Shown here: positions 54,008 to 63,157 of the stretch, piece after piece
Layout of the letters: each line of letters begins with the position of its first letter
Numbering within the stretch: the stretch's first letter is position 1
Origin: CAYSSJ01 sp964433675
Lineage (GTDB): Bacteria > Cloacimonadota > Cloacimonadia > Cloacimonadales > TCS61
Reading direction: 5' to 3'
Length of the DNA: 64,000 nucleotides
Assembly (NCBI GenBank): GCA_964433675.1
Contig: CAYSSJ010000002.1
Location: 124,001-188,000, forward strand
Notes under the pieces: generated by a model
Database searches by the model: none
Told to the model about the DNA's origin: nothing
What the model saw: only the letters and a program-made list of their open reading frames with translations
Program-made: the position numbers and the translations under genes

Positions 54008-55588
54008 ATGACATATTTAGTCTTAGCCAGGAAATACAGACCTCAGACTTTTGATGAGGTTTATGCTCAAGATCATATAGTAACCATATTAAAGAACTCT
54101 ATAGACCGAGACAGGATAGCTCATGCCTATCTTTTCACCGGTCCGCGCGGAGTAGGCAAAACTTCTTTAGCACGGATTTTTTCCAAGAGTTTGAATTGCT
54201 TGGTAAATGGACCTTCGCACACCCCATGTAACCAATGTCGGAATTGTATAGAGATAACACAAGGTACTTCTGCAGATGTGATAGAGATTGATGGTGCGTC
54301 CAACACCGGTGTAGATGATATCAGAGATTTACAGCGTGAACTGATGTATTCTGCGACTAATTCACGCTACAAGATCTATATCATAGACGAAGTTCATATG
54401 CTCTCCAAAAATGCCTTCAATGCTCTATTGAAAACATTAGAAGAACCACCCGAGAATGTGATCTTCATTTTCGCTACTACCGAACCGCATAAGGTACTTC
54501 CCACCATAATCTCCCGCTGTCAACGTCACGATTTTAAGCGGATAACCATCCCAGCCATCATAGATCGATTGGAATATATCTGCAAGCAGGAGAATATCGA
54601 GATAGAGGAAGAAGCATTGCATGTGATTGCCAAAAAAGCTGACGGCAGTATGCGTGATGCTCAATCTTTGATGGATCAGATAATCGCAGTGGGAAAGGAA
54701 CCGATCAGAACCGAAGATGTGCTCGATCTGTTTGGCATTGTACATACCGATAGATTTGCCTGCATATTGAAAGCTATCAAAGAAAAAAATCCAGCTTCTA
54801 TAGTTGAACTATTGCAGGATGTATTCGACAAAGGTAATGATATCCAAGAATTTATCAATGGATTGATGGATTATATCCGCAATCTATTCCTACTCAAGAT
54901 AGGCATCAAAGTCTCCGGCATTCCGAAATCCGAACTCCGTGATATGGAAGCGATGAAAGATTTGTTCGATGAGAATACGCTATTGTATATCACATCATTA
55001 CTTCTGAAGACAAAAACCGATATAAAAACAAGTAATAATCCGATGTTGGTAGCAGAAATGTCTTTTATAAAACTGGCGAAACTGGAAGAGATGCATTCTC
55101 TACCCGATCTGATCTCGATGATCCAAAGTGGGAAAATCGTGGCAGAACAACCACAGAAAAAGCCTGAACCAGCTACAAAAGTGACTAAACCTGTGCAAAA
55201 GGAAAAAATCGAACCTGAAGAAAGTACACCTAAAATTGATTCACTGACACCGGAGATTTTTGAAGATCATTATCAGGACATCATGCAAACATTGGAGAAA
55301 GAAGAGCCTGTGCTTGCCAGTTGCCTTTCTGGTGCCAAAGTAAGCAAAGTCGAACCTCATAAACTGACTTTTAGCACAAACAACCGGACTAATTTCAAAC
55401 TTTTGGAACAGAGGAAATCACTTCTGCAAAAAGTATTCCAAAACTATTTCGGCATCAAACTGATCTGCGAACTTGAACTAAATGAAGAGAAAAACAACAC
55501 AATATCCAAACCGGATATCGAAGATATCAAAAAAAATGCACCCGATCTTGCTGATTTCATCGATATCACCGACTCGGTCTTGACCTAA
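54008..55588 (+). CDS. dnaX: DNA polymerase III subunit gamma/tau
   Basis: A 526-residue clamp-loader ATPase. It begins with VLARKYRPQTFDEV, Walker A GPRGVGKT (45-52), the zinc-binding cysteines C64, C74, C77 and C80, Walker B IIDEVHML and sensor 1 TTEPHKV. The AAA and domain III regions run to about 370. The C-terminal 150 residues are Lys/Glu/Pro-rich and then tau-like. Only one full-length form is supported; no clear slippery heptamer in the correct phase was seen. Confidence 0.93.
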   Translation: MTYLVLARKYRPQTFDEVYAQDHIVTILKNSIDRDRIAHAYLFTGPRGVGKTSLARIFSKSLNCLVNGPSHTPCNQCRNCIEITQGTSADVIEIDGASNTGVDDIRDLQRELMYSATNSRYKIYIIDEVHMLSKNAFNALLKTLEEPPENVIFIFATTEPHKVLPTIISRCQRHDFKRITIPAIIDRLEYICKQENIEIEEEALHVIAKKADGSMRDAQSLMDQIIAVGKEPIRTEDVLDLFGIVHTDRFACILKAIKEKNPASIVELLQDVFDKGNDIQEFINGLMDYIRNLFLLKIGIKVSGIPKSELRDMEAMKDLFDENTLLYITSLLLKTKTDIKTSNNPMLVAEMSFIKLAKLEEMHSLPDLISMIQSGKIVAEQPQKKPEPATKVTKPVQKEKIEPEESTPKIDSLTPEIFEDHYQDIMQTLEKEEPVLASCLSGAKVSKVEPHKLTFSTNNRTNFKLLEQRKSLLQKVFQNYFGIKLICELELNEEKNNTISKPDIEDIKKNAPDLADFIDITDSVLT

Positions 55589-55589
55589 G

Positions 55590-56174
55590 ATGAAAACAAT
55601 CCAAATCAAAGATAGATACAAAGCTCATTTTGCAAATTTTGAAAAGCAGAAAAACGATAACAACCGTCTGTGGAATATTGATGATCAATCTGCTGCCTTT
55701 TTGTATGAACAGATTATCATAAGAAGACCAAAGCATATACTCGAGATCGGAACTTCTAACGGTTACTCCACTTTCTGGCTATCACTGGCAGCAGATCGTA
55801 GCGGAGCATCTGTAGAATCAATCGAAATCGAAGAATCTCGCTACCGGCTTGCCATAGATAATCTGAGCAAGCGCAATAATGTGAAATTGTATCTGGGAAA
55901 TGCACTCGAAATTATCCCAAAACTACAAAGAAACTATGAATTCGTTTTTATAGATGCAGGTAAGATCGATTATAATAATTATCTTCGGCTACTGCTTCCC
56001 AAACTTGTAGATAATTGTGTGATAATTGCTGACAACATACGCTCACATCAAGCCAGTCTAGAAGAATATCTGAATCAGTTGTCCCATAATCCGAGCTTTA
56101 TCTCTATGTCATTGGATATCGGTAGCGGTTTGGAATTATCCGTATATAACAAATCGGAGGAGATAGCGAAATGA
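55590..56174 (+). CDS. O-methyltransferase-like class I SAM enzyme
   Basis: A 194-residue methyltransferase fold of the catechol O-methyltransferase-like family (Methyltransf_24/3). Motif I is ILEIGTSNGYST, the acidic loop VESIEIEESR, and FVFIDAGKIDYNNYL carries the metal-binding Asp. Directly after dnaX (1 bp gap) and overlapping udk by 4 bp. Substrate unknown; the position suggests nothing specific. Confidence 0.85.
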   Translation: MKTIQIKDRYKAHFANFEKQKNDNNRLWNIDDQSAAFLYEQIIIRRPKHILEIGTSNGYSTFWLSLAADRSGASVESIEIEESRYRLAIDNLSKRNNVKLYLGNALEIIPKLQRNYEFVFIDAGKIDYNNYLRLLLPKLVDNCVIIADNIRSHQASLEEYLNQLSHNPSFISMSLDIGSGLELSVYNKSEEIAK

Positions 56175-56791
56175 AACCGGTAGTTATCGGAATTGCTGGC
56201 GGAACAGGTTCTGGTAAAACTACGGTTACAACTGCAATACGGAAACAGATAGCCGATAAAGTAACCTTGATCACCCAAGATGCTTATTACAAAAACTATC
56301 CTGACCTTTCTTATGAAGAACGATGTAAGATAAACTATGACCATCCTGAAACTTTCGATACGGAACTTTTGATTAAACACATTAAATCTTTGAAAAATAC
56401 TGTTCCCATCTCCATGCCGGTTTATGATTATGAGAATCATCTTCGAACCGAGGAAATCGAACCGAAAAAACCGGCTCCCATTATCATTATAGAAGGTATT
56501 TTGATCTTTGAATCACCTCACCTGAGAGACCTGATGGATATCAGAATATTTGTGGATACAGATGCTGATATCCGCATCTTAAGAAGAATCGAACGAGATA
56601 TTAATGAACGAGGACGCAGCTTGAACTCTGTGATCCAACAATACAGAACTACCGTGCAACCTATGCATATCGAGTTTGTAGAACCCACCAAAAGATATGC
56701 CGATATTATCATCCCCGAAGGTGGATATAACACAATAGCTATTGACATGATTGTAGCCAAAATTAAAAGTATCATTCAGGTAAAAAAATGA
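56171..56791 (+). CDS. udk: Uridine kinase
   Basis: A 206-residue enzyme with Walker A GGTGSGKTT, DAYYKNYPDLSYEERCKINYDHPETFDT as in Udk (cited here in short: DAYYKNYP and DHPETFD), YDYENHLR, and the lid RRIERDINERGR. It phosphorylates uridine and cytidine using GTP or ATP. Length is the usual one for Udk. It overlaps the methyltransferase gene by 4 bp (ATGA). Confidence 0.93.
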   Translation: MKPVVIGIAGGTGSGKTTVTTAIRKQIADKVTLITQDAYYKNYPDLSYEERCKINYDHPETFDTELLIKHIKSLKNTVPISMPVYDYENHLRTEEIEPKKPAPIIIIEGILIFESPHLRDLMDIRIFVDTDADIRILRRIERDINERGRSLNSVIQQYRTTVQPMHIEFVEPTKRYADIIIPEGGYNTIAIDMIVAKIKSIIQVKK

Positions 56792-56806
56792 AGCCGGGAG
56801 GTTGTT

Positions 56807-58150
56807 GTGAAAATCATAATAATGATTGTAATAGTGATGTTAGCAGGAAGTGCGCTGATGGCGACTACTAACCATCTGACTATATATAATGAAAATTTTG
56901 CCTTGGTTAGAAATTCACTGAAACTATCATTGGAAAAGGGTCTGCAAAGTTATTTTATGGACGATATTCCCTACTCCATCGAAGCTAATTCGGTTATTAT
57001 AAAACCAACGGATAAAAATTTCGATATTTTTTCTCAAAATTATGAATATGATCTGGCAGATACACGTAAGATATTACAAAAGTATCTTGGTAAAGAGATA
57101 GAACTGGTAACCAAAACAGATGATCGATTCAGTGGAGTTTTGCAATTTAATGATAGTAATACCGTCGGGATCATAGATTCCACTACCCAGCAGTTAGTTC
57201 TGATCAAATATGCCGAGATCAGAAATATCAATCTAAAAGAATTACCGGAGAATTTCTTTTTGAAACCAACCCTGCACTGGCGCTTGACCGCAGATAAAGC
57301 AGGAGATTATCCGGCAGAGATATCCTACATCTGCCATGGCATTCGCTGGTATGTTACTTACAATACCGTATGGAACGCTGATGCCGGCAAATTGGAGATC
57401 AATTCTTGGGTAACCATCAATAACGAAAGTGGCAAACAATTCGAAGATACTTCGGTTAAGCTATTAGCAGGCGAGGTGAGAAAGATATCTCAGATTGTGG
57501 ACAGGACACGCGCACAATTTCTCGAGACTATGGATGTTAAAGCACCAAGATTCGAAGAGAAAGCATTTCACGATTTTCATCTCTACACTCTCAGTGAAAA
57601 AGTCTCGATTAACAATATGCAAACCAAACAGATCCAGTTTTTCCCACTCTCTGTTGTAAATGCAAATTCCAGATATGAATATGTGACGCAGACACGGCAG
57701 AATAATGTGGAATCGAAGATCGTCTTTGTAAATTCGGAAAAAGAAGGACTGGGCAGACCACTTCCGCAAGGTATTATAAAAGTCTATATGAAAGATGAAG
57801 CGGATGATTCTATGGAATTCATCGGTGAGGACAGAATTGAACACACAGCTGTTAATGAAGAAGTAACCATCAGCACGGGTTATGCCTTCGATTTGATCGG
57901 TGAAACTACCATGATAGATCAACGCAGTATATCGCGTACAGTGACGGAGCGCGATATGGAAATAGAGCTGCGAAACAGATCCAAAGACGATAAACGGATA
58001 ATCGTCATCCACAATTTGCAATCACCGTGGCAGATTTTCAATGAAAGCGATAAATATAACCGCGTCCATGCCAGACAAATCGAATTTATTGTGGACGTAC
58101 CGGCAGAATCGAGTTATACAATCACATGGACAGAAAGAATAGGATCATAG
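56807..58150 (+). CDS. Secreted DUF4139-type protein
   Basis: A 447-residue protein starting at GTG with GGAGG 5 nt upstream. It has a signal peptide (MKIIIMIVIVMLAGSALMA) and a beta-rich domain: YNENFALVRNSLKL near the start, ISYICHGIRWYVTYN in the middle, and WQIFNESDKYNRVHARQIEF near the end. This is the DUF4139 pattern, found in many secreted bacterial proteins of unknown function. Located between udk and the GAF/GGDEF-like gene with 15- and 10-bp gaps. Confidence 0.78.
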   Translation: MKIIIMIVIVMLAGSALMATTNHLTIYNENFALVRNSLKLSLEKGLQSYFMDDIPYSIEANSVIIKPTDKNFDIFSQNYEYDLADTRKILQKYLGKEIELVTKTDDRFSGVLQFNDSNTVGIIDSTTQQLVLIKYAEIRNINLKELPENFFLKPTLHWRLTADKAGDYPAEISYICHGIRWYVTYNTVWNADAGKLEINSWVTINNESGKQFEDTSVKLLAGEVRKISQIVDRTRAQFLETMDVKAPRFEEKAFHDFHLYTLSEKVSINNMQTKQIQFFPLSVVNANSRYEYVTQTRQNNVESKIVFVNSEKEGLGRPLPQGIIKVYMKDEADDSMEFIGEDRIEHTAVNEEVTISTGYAFDLIGETTMIDQRSISRTVTERDMEIELRNRSKDDKRIIVIHNLQSPWQIFNESDKYNRVHARQIEFIVDVPAESSYTITWTERIGS

Positions 58151-58160
58151 GAGGAGAATT

Positions 58161-59114
58161 ATGGAAATAAAAAAATTTAGTGAAATGATCTCTGAAATAA
58201 TAGAGGACCACAACCTCGAATCAAATCTAAGCAGAGTTTTACGAGAAATAGAATCTAATATAAAATTTCAGAGCATGGGTATTTTCCTCAAAGTGCAAAA
58301 TACCGAACTTTTTAGACTGAAGATTGCGAGAAATATCAGCCACTCATTTGCTAAAAACACGATTTTCAGCAGTGGCGATTCATTGATAGAGCAATTGCAG
58401 AATCTCAAAACTATCGATTGCACTCCACCAAGTGTTTACAAAATGGAATACGAATATTCTGATTTGTTGATTATCCCGCTGCATTTTGATAAAGAATTGT
58501 TCGGACTGTTTTTTATAGATCGGGAAAGTGGACAATTTGATGAAAAAGAGAAAGAAGCTCTCACTTTATATACTTATCTCATCAATATGATCATCAAAAT
58601 ACATCAGCAACAAAGCGAGATCGAGCAGCATAAGGATCTGTATGAAACCACGATCGTCTATACTTACAAACCCTTTATGAGTCGAGGTGAGCTGCTCTTT
58701 TCTTTGATGCAAAGGTACAAACGGGATATCTCATTGGCTGTGATGAAAATAGAGAATGTGAAGGAATCTGTTCGCACAATTGGTGAGCACAAGACCAATG
58801 AACATATCAAAAAGAGTGTTTCTCATCTTAAAAATAATCTCAGAGAAACTGACCTTATCGGCAGAATTTACAAAGACACCTACGCAGTTTTGATGCCGGA
58901 GACTTCTTTGAAAAATGCAGCTTTGACAGTACGAAGAGTAGATGCACTACTCCAAGAGATAGCCAAGAAATTTATCATAACCTTTGGATGGGGTATCACA
59001 GACTATGAAGAAAGTATCACATCACTATCAGATTTTCTAAAGAGTTCGGAAGATCTCGCCTTCGAAGCTCTTAGAAAAAGTGATGATAATGTCAGTATAA
59101 TAGATCGAACTTAA
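58161..59114 (+). CDS. GAF domain with degenerate GGDEF-like domain
   Basis: A 317-residue cytoplasmic protein. A GAF domain occupies about 12-150 (LLIIPLHFDKELFGLFFIDR) and a GGDEF-type fold about 165-315. The GGDEF motif is replaced by IYKDTYAVLMP, and the Mg-binding Asp near ISLAVMKIEN is not obvious, so it is probably not an active diguanylate cyclase. It may bind c-di-GMP or a small ligand, or regulate partners. GGAGGAG precedes the ATG. Confidence 0.72.
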   Translation: MEIKKFSEMISEIIEDHNLESNLSRVLREIESNIKFQSMGIFLKVQNTELFRLKIARNISHSFAKNTIFSSGDSLIEQLQNLKTIDCTPPSVYKMEYEYSDLLIIPLHFDKELFGLFFIDRESGQFDEKEKEALTLYTYLINMIIKIHQQQSEIEQHKDLYETTIVYTYKPFMSRGELLFSLMQRYKRDISLAVMKIENVKESVRTIGEHKTNEHIKKSVSHLKNNLRETDLIGRIYKDTYAVLMPETSLKNAALTVRRVDALLQEIAKKFIITFGWGITDYEESITSLSDFLKSSEDLAFEALRKSDDNVSIIDRT

Positions 59115-59117
59115 ATC

Positions 59118-60380
59118 CTAATCATAATAATAAATAGCAGTGATCGGATTTATTCTCGAGGCTTTAATAGCCGGATAGATCCCGGATAGGATACCAATAA
59201 TTATCGAGAAGCCTAAACCGATGACCACACCTTCTATCGGTATAGGCAAGTTCATATCAATGGCAGCGGAGACTCCTCCAATTGCCAAAGCTGCAAACGA
59301 GATCCCGACGATAGCAGCTATGATTGCCAAAGTGAGAGATTCCATCAGAAATAGAAGAAAAATATCTCGCTCTTTGGCACCAATACTTTTTCGCACTCCG
59401 ATCTCCGTCATCCTTTCATTGATCGAGATCATAAGAATACTAAAGAGACCGATCCCACCAACAATAAGAGAGATGGAAGCAATCGCCGATAATGTGATAT
59501 TCCATTTCTCCATCATGTCATCCATCTCTTCGCTGATTTGCAGCATCATAGCGCCAATATCGTCAAATTCGAAATCATGAGACATATTGCGTTGAGCCAG
59601 AAGTGTTTGTCTGGCTAAATTCATCATATCTCTAAAATCTTCTGCTGTATGAGATTGGAGATAGAGATAATCTACCGAATTCTGCCTTAAATAACGAGCT
59701 CCGGTAGATAGTGGTATATAAACCGAGCTCAATTCTCTTCTTCTCTGCCAGGGGTTGAAATTGAAATTTCCGGTATTCAATACATCCTCGCCCATTATCC
59801 CTATCACTTTATAGCGATTGTTGCCAATCGTAAGAGTCTTACCGACAATATCTTCATCGGGGAAATGATCATTAACAAAATGATAGCCCAAGATACATAC
59901 TTTACCTGCATTAGCATCTTCAAACTGATTGAAATAACGCCCCTCTTTCAAAAAATAAGATCGGGAGAGAAAAAAATCATTATTAGTAGCGGTAAGATAG
60001 ACATTCTCAGAGGTATTTTGTCTTATCATTCTCTCATAAGTAGAGATAATTCCATAAGCATATTTGGGCTGGACAGTATGACGCAGCAGATGGTAATCGG
60101 AATAGGAAAGTGGCTTGGTAGCTCGTCTGGCCGGTCGAAAACTCATCCTTCTCCACATGCTTCTCGGTTGCCTATCGGTAGCAGATCGGATGATAATCGA
60201 GTTGTTCCACCCCATGCCTTCCATTCTATCTGCGATTATCGTTTTCACTCCATAGACGGAAGAGAACATGGTTACCACCGCAAACACACCGATGATAATG
60301 CCAAGTAAGGTAAGAATCGAGCGTAATTTGTGGTTCATAATATTCTGAATGCTGCTTACAAATCCGTCTCCTATATGCAT
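59118..60380 (-). CDS. MacB/FtsX-type ABC permease
   Basis: A 420-residue permease: N-terminal helix (IMNHKLRSILTLLGIIIGVFAVVT), a large periplasmic MacB core domain (about 50-270), and three C-terminal helices (ISLIVGGIGLFSILMI...TEIGVRKSIGAKERDIFL and after). No ATP-binding domain is attached and no ATPase gene is adjacent, so it should pair with an LolD-like ATPase elsewhere. Conceivably it belongs to the same kind of pump as the adaptor and TolC at 1-3494. Confidence 0.85.
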   Translation of the reverse strand: MHIGDGFVSSIQNIMNHKLRSILTLLGIIIGVFAVVTMFSSVYGVKTIIADRMEGMGWNNSIIIRSATDRQPRSMWRRMSFRPARRATKPLSYSDYHLLRHTVQPKYAYGIISTYERMIRQNTSENVYLTATNNDFFLSRSYFLKEGRYFNQFEDANAGKVCILGYHFVNDHFPDEDIVGKTLTIGNNRYKVIGIMGEDVLNTGNFNFNPWQRRRELSSVYIPLSTGARYLRQNSVDYLYLQSHTAEDFRDMMNLARQTLLAQRNMSHDFEFDDIGAMMLQISEEMDDMMEKWNITLSAIASISLIVGGIGLFSILMISINERMTEIGVRKSIGAKERDIFLLFLMESLTLAIIAAIVGISFAALAIGGVSAAIDMNLPIPIEGVVIGLGFSIIIGILSGIYPAIKASRINPITAIYYYD

Positions 60381-60391
60381 CTTGGCTACCT

Positions 60392-62698
60392 CTACTTTTT
60401 CTTTCTGCCCTTTTTTGCCTTACTTTTATCAATCAATTCCATGCATTCTTTTTCAGTCAAGGATTTTGGATCGACATCTTTGGGAATCTTGTAGTTTTTC
60501 TTTTTGTAAGAAATGTATGGACCCCATCTACCGTTTAATACCGCCAATTCATTGCCGAATTTATTGATCACCTTCTCTTTTTGTACTTTCCGCTTTTCTT
60601 CGATAATCTGAATAGCTCTCTCTTGACTGATCTCTAAGGGATCTTCCCCTTTGGGAATGGAATAGAAAGAGTCTTTGTGCAACACATAAGGACCATAACG
60701 TCCGGTATTTATCACAAGATCACTACCTTCATAAGTTCCGGCTACATATGGGAATTTGAAGAGTTTCAAGGCTTCTTCGAGAGTAATACTATCCAAAGAA
60801 TATTTTTTTGTCAACGAGGCAAATTTTGGTTTCTCTTTATCATCGGCTTCTCCGATTTGGATCACAGGTCCGAACTTTGCTATCTTGGCATAGACATTTT
60901 TACCGGTTTTAGGATCTATACCGAGTAATCTGGCGCCACTGAATTTTTCGGAATATTGTAGAGTATGTTCTACTTTGTTATGAAAAGGCACATAAAAATT
61001 CTTCAGCATATTTTTTTTGTCTTTTTTCCCTTCGGCTATTTCGTCAAATTCATCTTCTACCCGGGCAGTGAAATTGTAATCGACAATGTTGTCGAAATAT
61101 TTCATGAGAAAATCATTAACTATGACTCCAATATCGGTCGGGATTAGTTTCCCTTTTTCAGCACCATATTTTTCAGTTTTTTCAGTTTCGTTTATCTGAT
61201 CGTTTTTTAGCTCAATGATACTATATTTTCTCATCTCTCCGGGAACATTCTTTTTCTCCACATATTCTCTCTTTTGAATAGTAGAGATTGTGGGAGCATA
61301 AGTAGAAGGTCTGCCGATACCGAGCTCTTCCATACGTTTCACCAAACTAGCTTCACTAAACCTATAAGGTGGCTGAGTAAATCTCTGAATTGCTTTCATT
61401 ATGATAAGAGCAAGTTTATCTCCCACCTTCATCGGTGGCAATATTTTTTCGGAGCCATTTGCTTTTTGATCATCATAGGATTCGGAATATACTTTCAGGA
61501 AACCATCGAAAGTGATGACCTCTCCTTTGGCATCCAAAAATTCTTTCGGCATAGTAGAGATCCCGATTTTTGCAGTGGTTCTTTCGAGCTCGGCATCCTT
61601 CATTTGAGATGCTATAGACCGCTTCCAGATCAGTTCATATAGTCTTTGCTGAGATGCATCTGCACCGACTTTCTGTTTATTCAGATTTGTCGGCCTGATC
61701 GCTTCGTGTGCCTCTTGAGCCATTTTTGCTTTGACTGTGAAGTTTCGCGGTTGAGAATACTTATCTCCATATAATTCGGAGATTGTTTTTTTGGCTATGG
61801 CAATTGCCTGTTTAGACAGATTGACCGAATCTGTACGCATATAAGTGATATGCCCGGATTCATACAATTGTTGTGCCAAGAGCATGGTGCGAGAGACAGA
61901 ATATCCTAGTTTTCGGTTGGCTTCCTGCTGTAGAGTAGAGGTGGTAAATGGTGGAGCCGGCTTTTTCTTCGCCTTTTTCTTTTCCAGATCAGCAATTTCG
62001 TAATTTGCACCTTTACAGTTTTGCAAAAATTCTTCCGCTTTTTTCTTCGATTTCAGCCGTTTGGATAGCTCCGCTTGGATTATTGTCTCATTATCCTTCT
62101 CACTAAATCTGAACTCAGCAATTATTCGGTATTGCGCTTGTGGTTTGAATTTATTTATCTCCTGCTCACGCTCCACAATCATCCTAACAGCTACAGATTG
62201 GACTCTTCCTGCGGAAAGTGCCGGTTTCACTTTTTTCCACAACAACGGTGACAGTTCAAATCCCACCAGTCTATCTAATATTCGTCTCGCTTGCTGAGCT
62301 TGCACCAATTCCTTATTGATCGGACGAGGGGTTTTCATTGCTTGGTTTATTGCATCTTTGGTTATCTCGTGAAACACGATCCGATAAGTCTTACTCTCTT
62401 TGAGATCCAACACTTCACTCAGATGCCAAGCGATGGCTTCTCCTTCTCTATCTTCGTCTGTGGCTAGCCAAACAGTCTCAGCTTGCATAGCCGCTTTTCG
62501 CAGTTCCTCGATGATCTTCTTTTTGTTTGGATCGGTTTGGTAAGTAACTTCGAACCCATTATCCACATCCACACCGGTTCTTTTTTTGGGAAGATCACGG
62601 ATATGCCCCATACTTGCCTTAACGGTGTAGTCTTTGCCCAGAAATTTACTGATCGTCCTCGCTTTAGCGGGTGACTCCACAATAATCAAATTTTTCAT
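60392..62698 (-). CDS. topA: DNA topoisomerase I
   Basis: From the ATG at 62698 (TTG at 62704 is also in frame) the enzyme has 768 residues. Toprim IVESPAKART, DEDREGEAIAWHL, the catalytic Tyr in YESGHITYMRTDS and the type IA core are all present. The C-terminus has no Cys4 zinc fingers; instead two repeats (RYGPYVLHKDSFYSIPKG and RWGPYISYKKKNYKIPKD) of the Topo_C_Rpt type and a Lys-rich tail. It relaxes negative supercoils. It directly follows the Smg-like gene. Confidence 0.93.
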   Translation of the reverse strand: MKNLIIVESPAKARTISKFLGKDYTVKASMGHIRDLPKKRTGVDVDNGFEVTYQTDPNKKKIIEELRKAAMQAETVWLATDEDREGEAIAWHLSEVLDLKESKTYRIVFHEITKDAINQAMKTPRPINKELVQAQQARRILDRLVGFELSPLLWKKVKPALSAGRVQSVAVRMIVEREQEINKFKPQAQYRIIAEFRFSEKDNETIIQAELSKRLKSKKKAEEFLQNCKGANYEIADLEKKKAKKKPAPPFTTSTLQQEANRKLGYSVSRTMLLAQQLYESGHITYMRTDSVNLSKQAIAIAKKTISELYGDKYSQPRNFTVKAKMAQEAHEAIRPTNLNKQKVGADASQQRLYELIWKRSIASQMKDAELERTTAKIGISTMPKEFLDAKGEVITFDGFLKVYSESYDDQKANGSEKILPPMKVGDKLALIIMKAIQRFTQPPYRFSEASLVKRMEELGIGRPSTYAPTISTIQKREYVEKKNVPGEMRKYSIIELKNDQINETEKTEKYGAEKGKLIPTDIGVIVNDFLMKYFDNIVDYNFTARVEDEFDEIAEGKKDKKNMLKNFYVPFHNKVEHTLQYSEKFSGARLLGIDPKTGKNVYAKIAKFGPVIQIGEADDKEKPKFASLTKKYSLDSITLEEALKLFKFPYVAGTYEGSDLVINTGRYGPYVLHKDSFYSIPKGEDPLEISQERAIQIIEEKRKVQKEKVINKFGNELAVLNGRWGPYISYKKKNYKIPKDVDPKSLTEKECMELIDKSKAKKGRKKK

Positions 62699-62700
62699 AA

Positions 62701-63126
62701 TCAATTTCCAATCGTATCGAATTCAAATTCTGTATCTTGAATAAAAAGATAATCAATTATATCTCTGATAGTCATATCGTATTGTCCCGAGAAGATGATG
62801 TAATTCACGATATCATCGACAATATTGATATCGATCTTCCCTTGGATAAATTTACTCAACTGCATCGATAGTGAGATAGCCGACTCGAATGTATGTTTAT
62901 CTATCGATTTGGCAGCCAATAGTTTGATAAGGTATCCGAAAGCATCCGGGGTAAGAGTTCGCCTCTCATCTACAGCGAGAACTCTTTTGTAGCTATCGGG
63001 ATACTGTTCTTTTATATATGAATCGAGCAATTTCTCCAATTTCTCATCGTCGCTCAGCCCGATATCTTCTTTATTTGCTTTGCCGGCTATGGCTTCCAGC
63101 AATTCATCAATGTTATTATCTATCAT
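62701..63126 (-). CDS. Smg/DUF494-like protein
   Basis: A 141-residue, all-helical acidic protein. RVLAVDERRTLTPDAFGYLI and a later helical segment resemble the Smg (DUF494) pattern. In many proteobacteria smg is next to topA, which supports the identification here; the stop is adjacent to the topA start. No function has been shown. Confidence 0.6.
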   Translation of the reverse strand: MIDNNIDELLEAIAGKANKEDIGLSDDEKLEKLLDSYIKEQYPDSYKRVLAVDERRTLTPDAFGYLIKLLAAKSIDKHTFESAISLSMQLSKFIQGKIDINIVDDIVNYIIFSGQYDMTIRDIIDYLFIQDTEFEFDTIGN

Positions 63127-63157
63127 AGCATCTCCGTTACTTTTTTATTACATAATA

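Noticed and set aside
54632..54638. A6G run in dnaX as a programmed frameshift site
   Set aside because: Phase is AAA AAA G relative to the reading frame, not A AAA AAG, and it lies in the conserved ATPase domain rather than at the tau/gamma junction.
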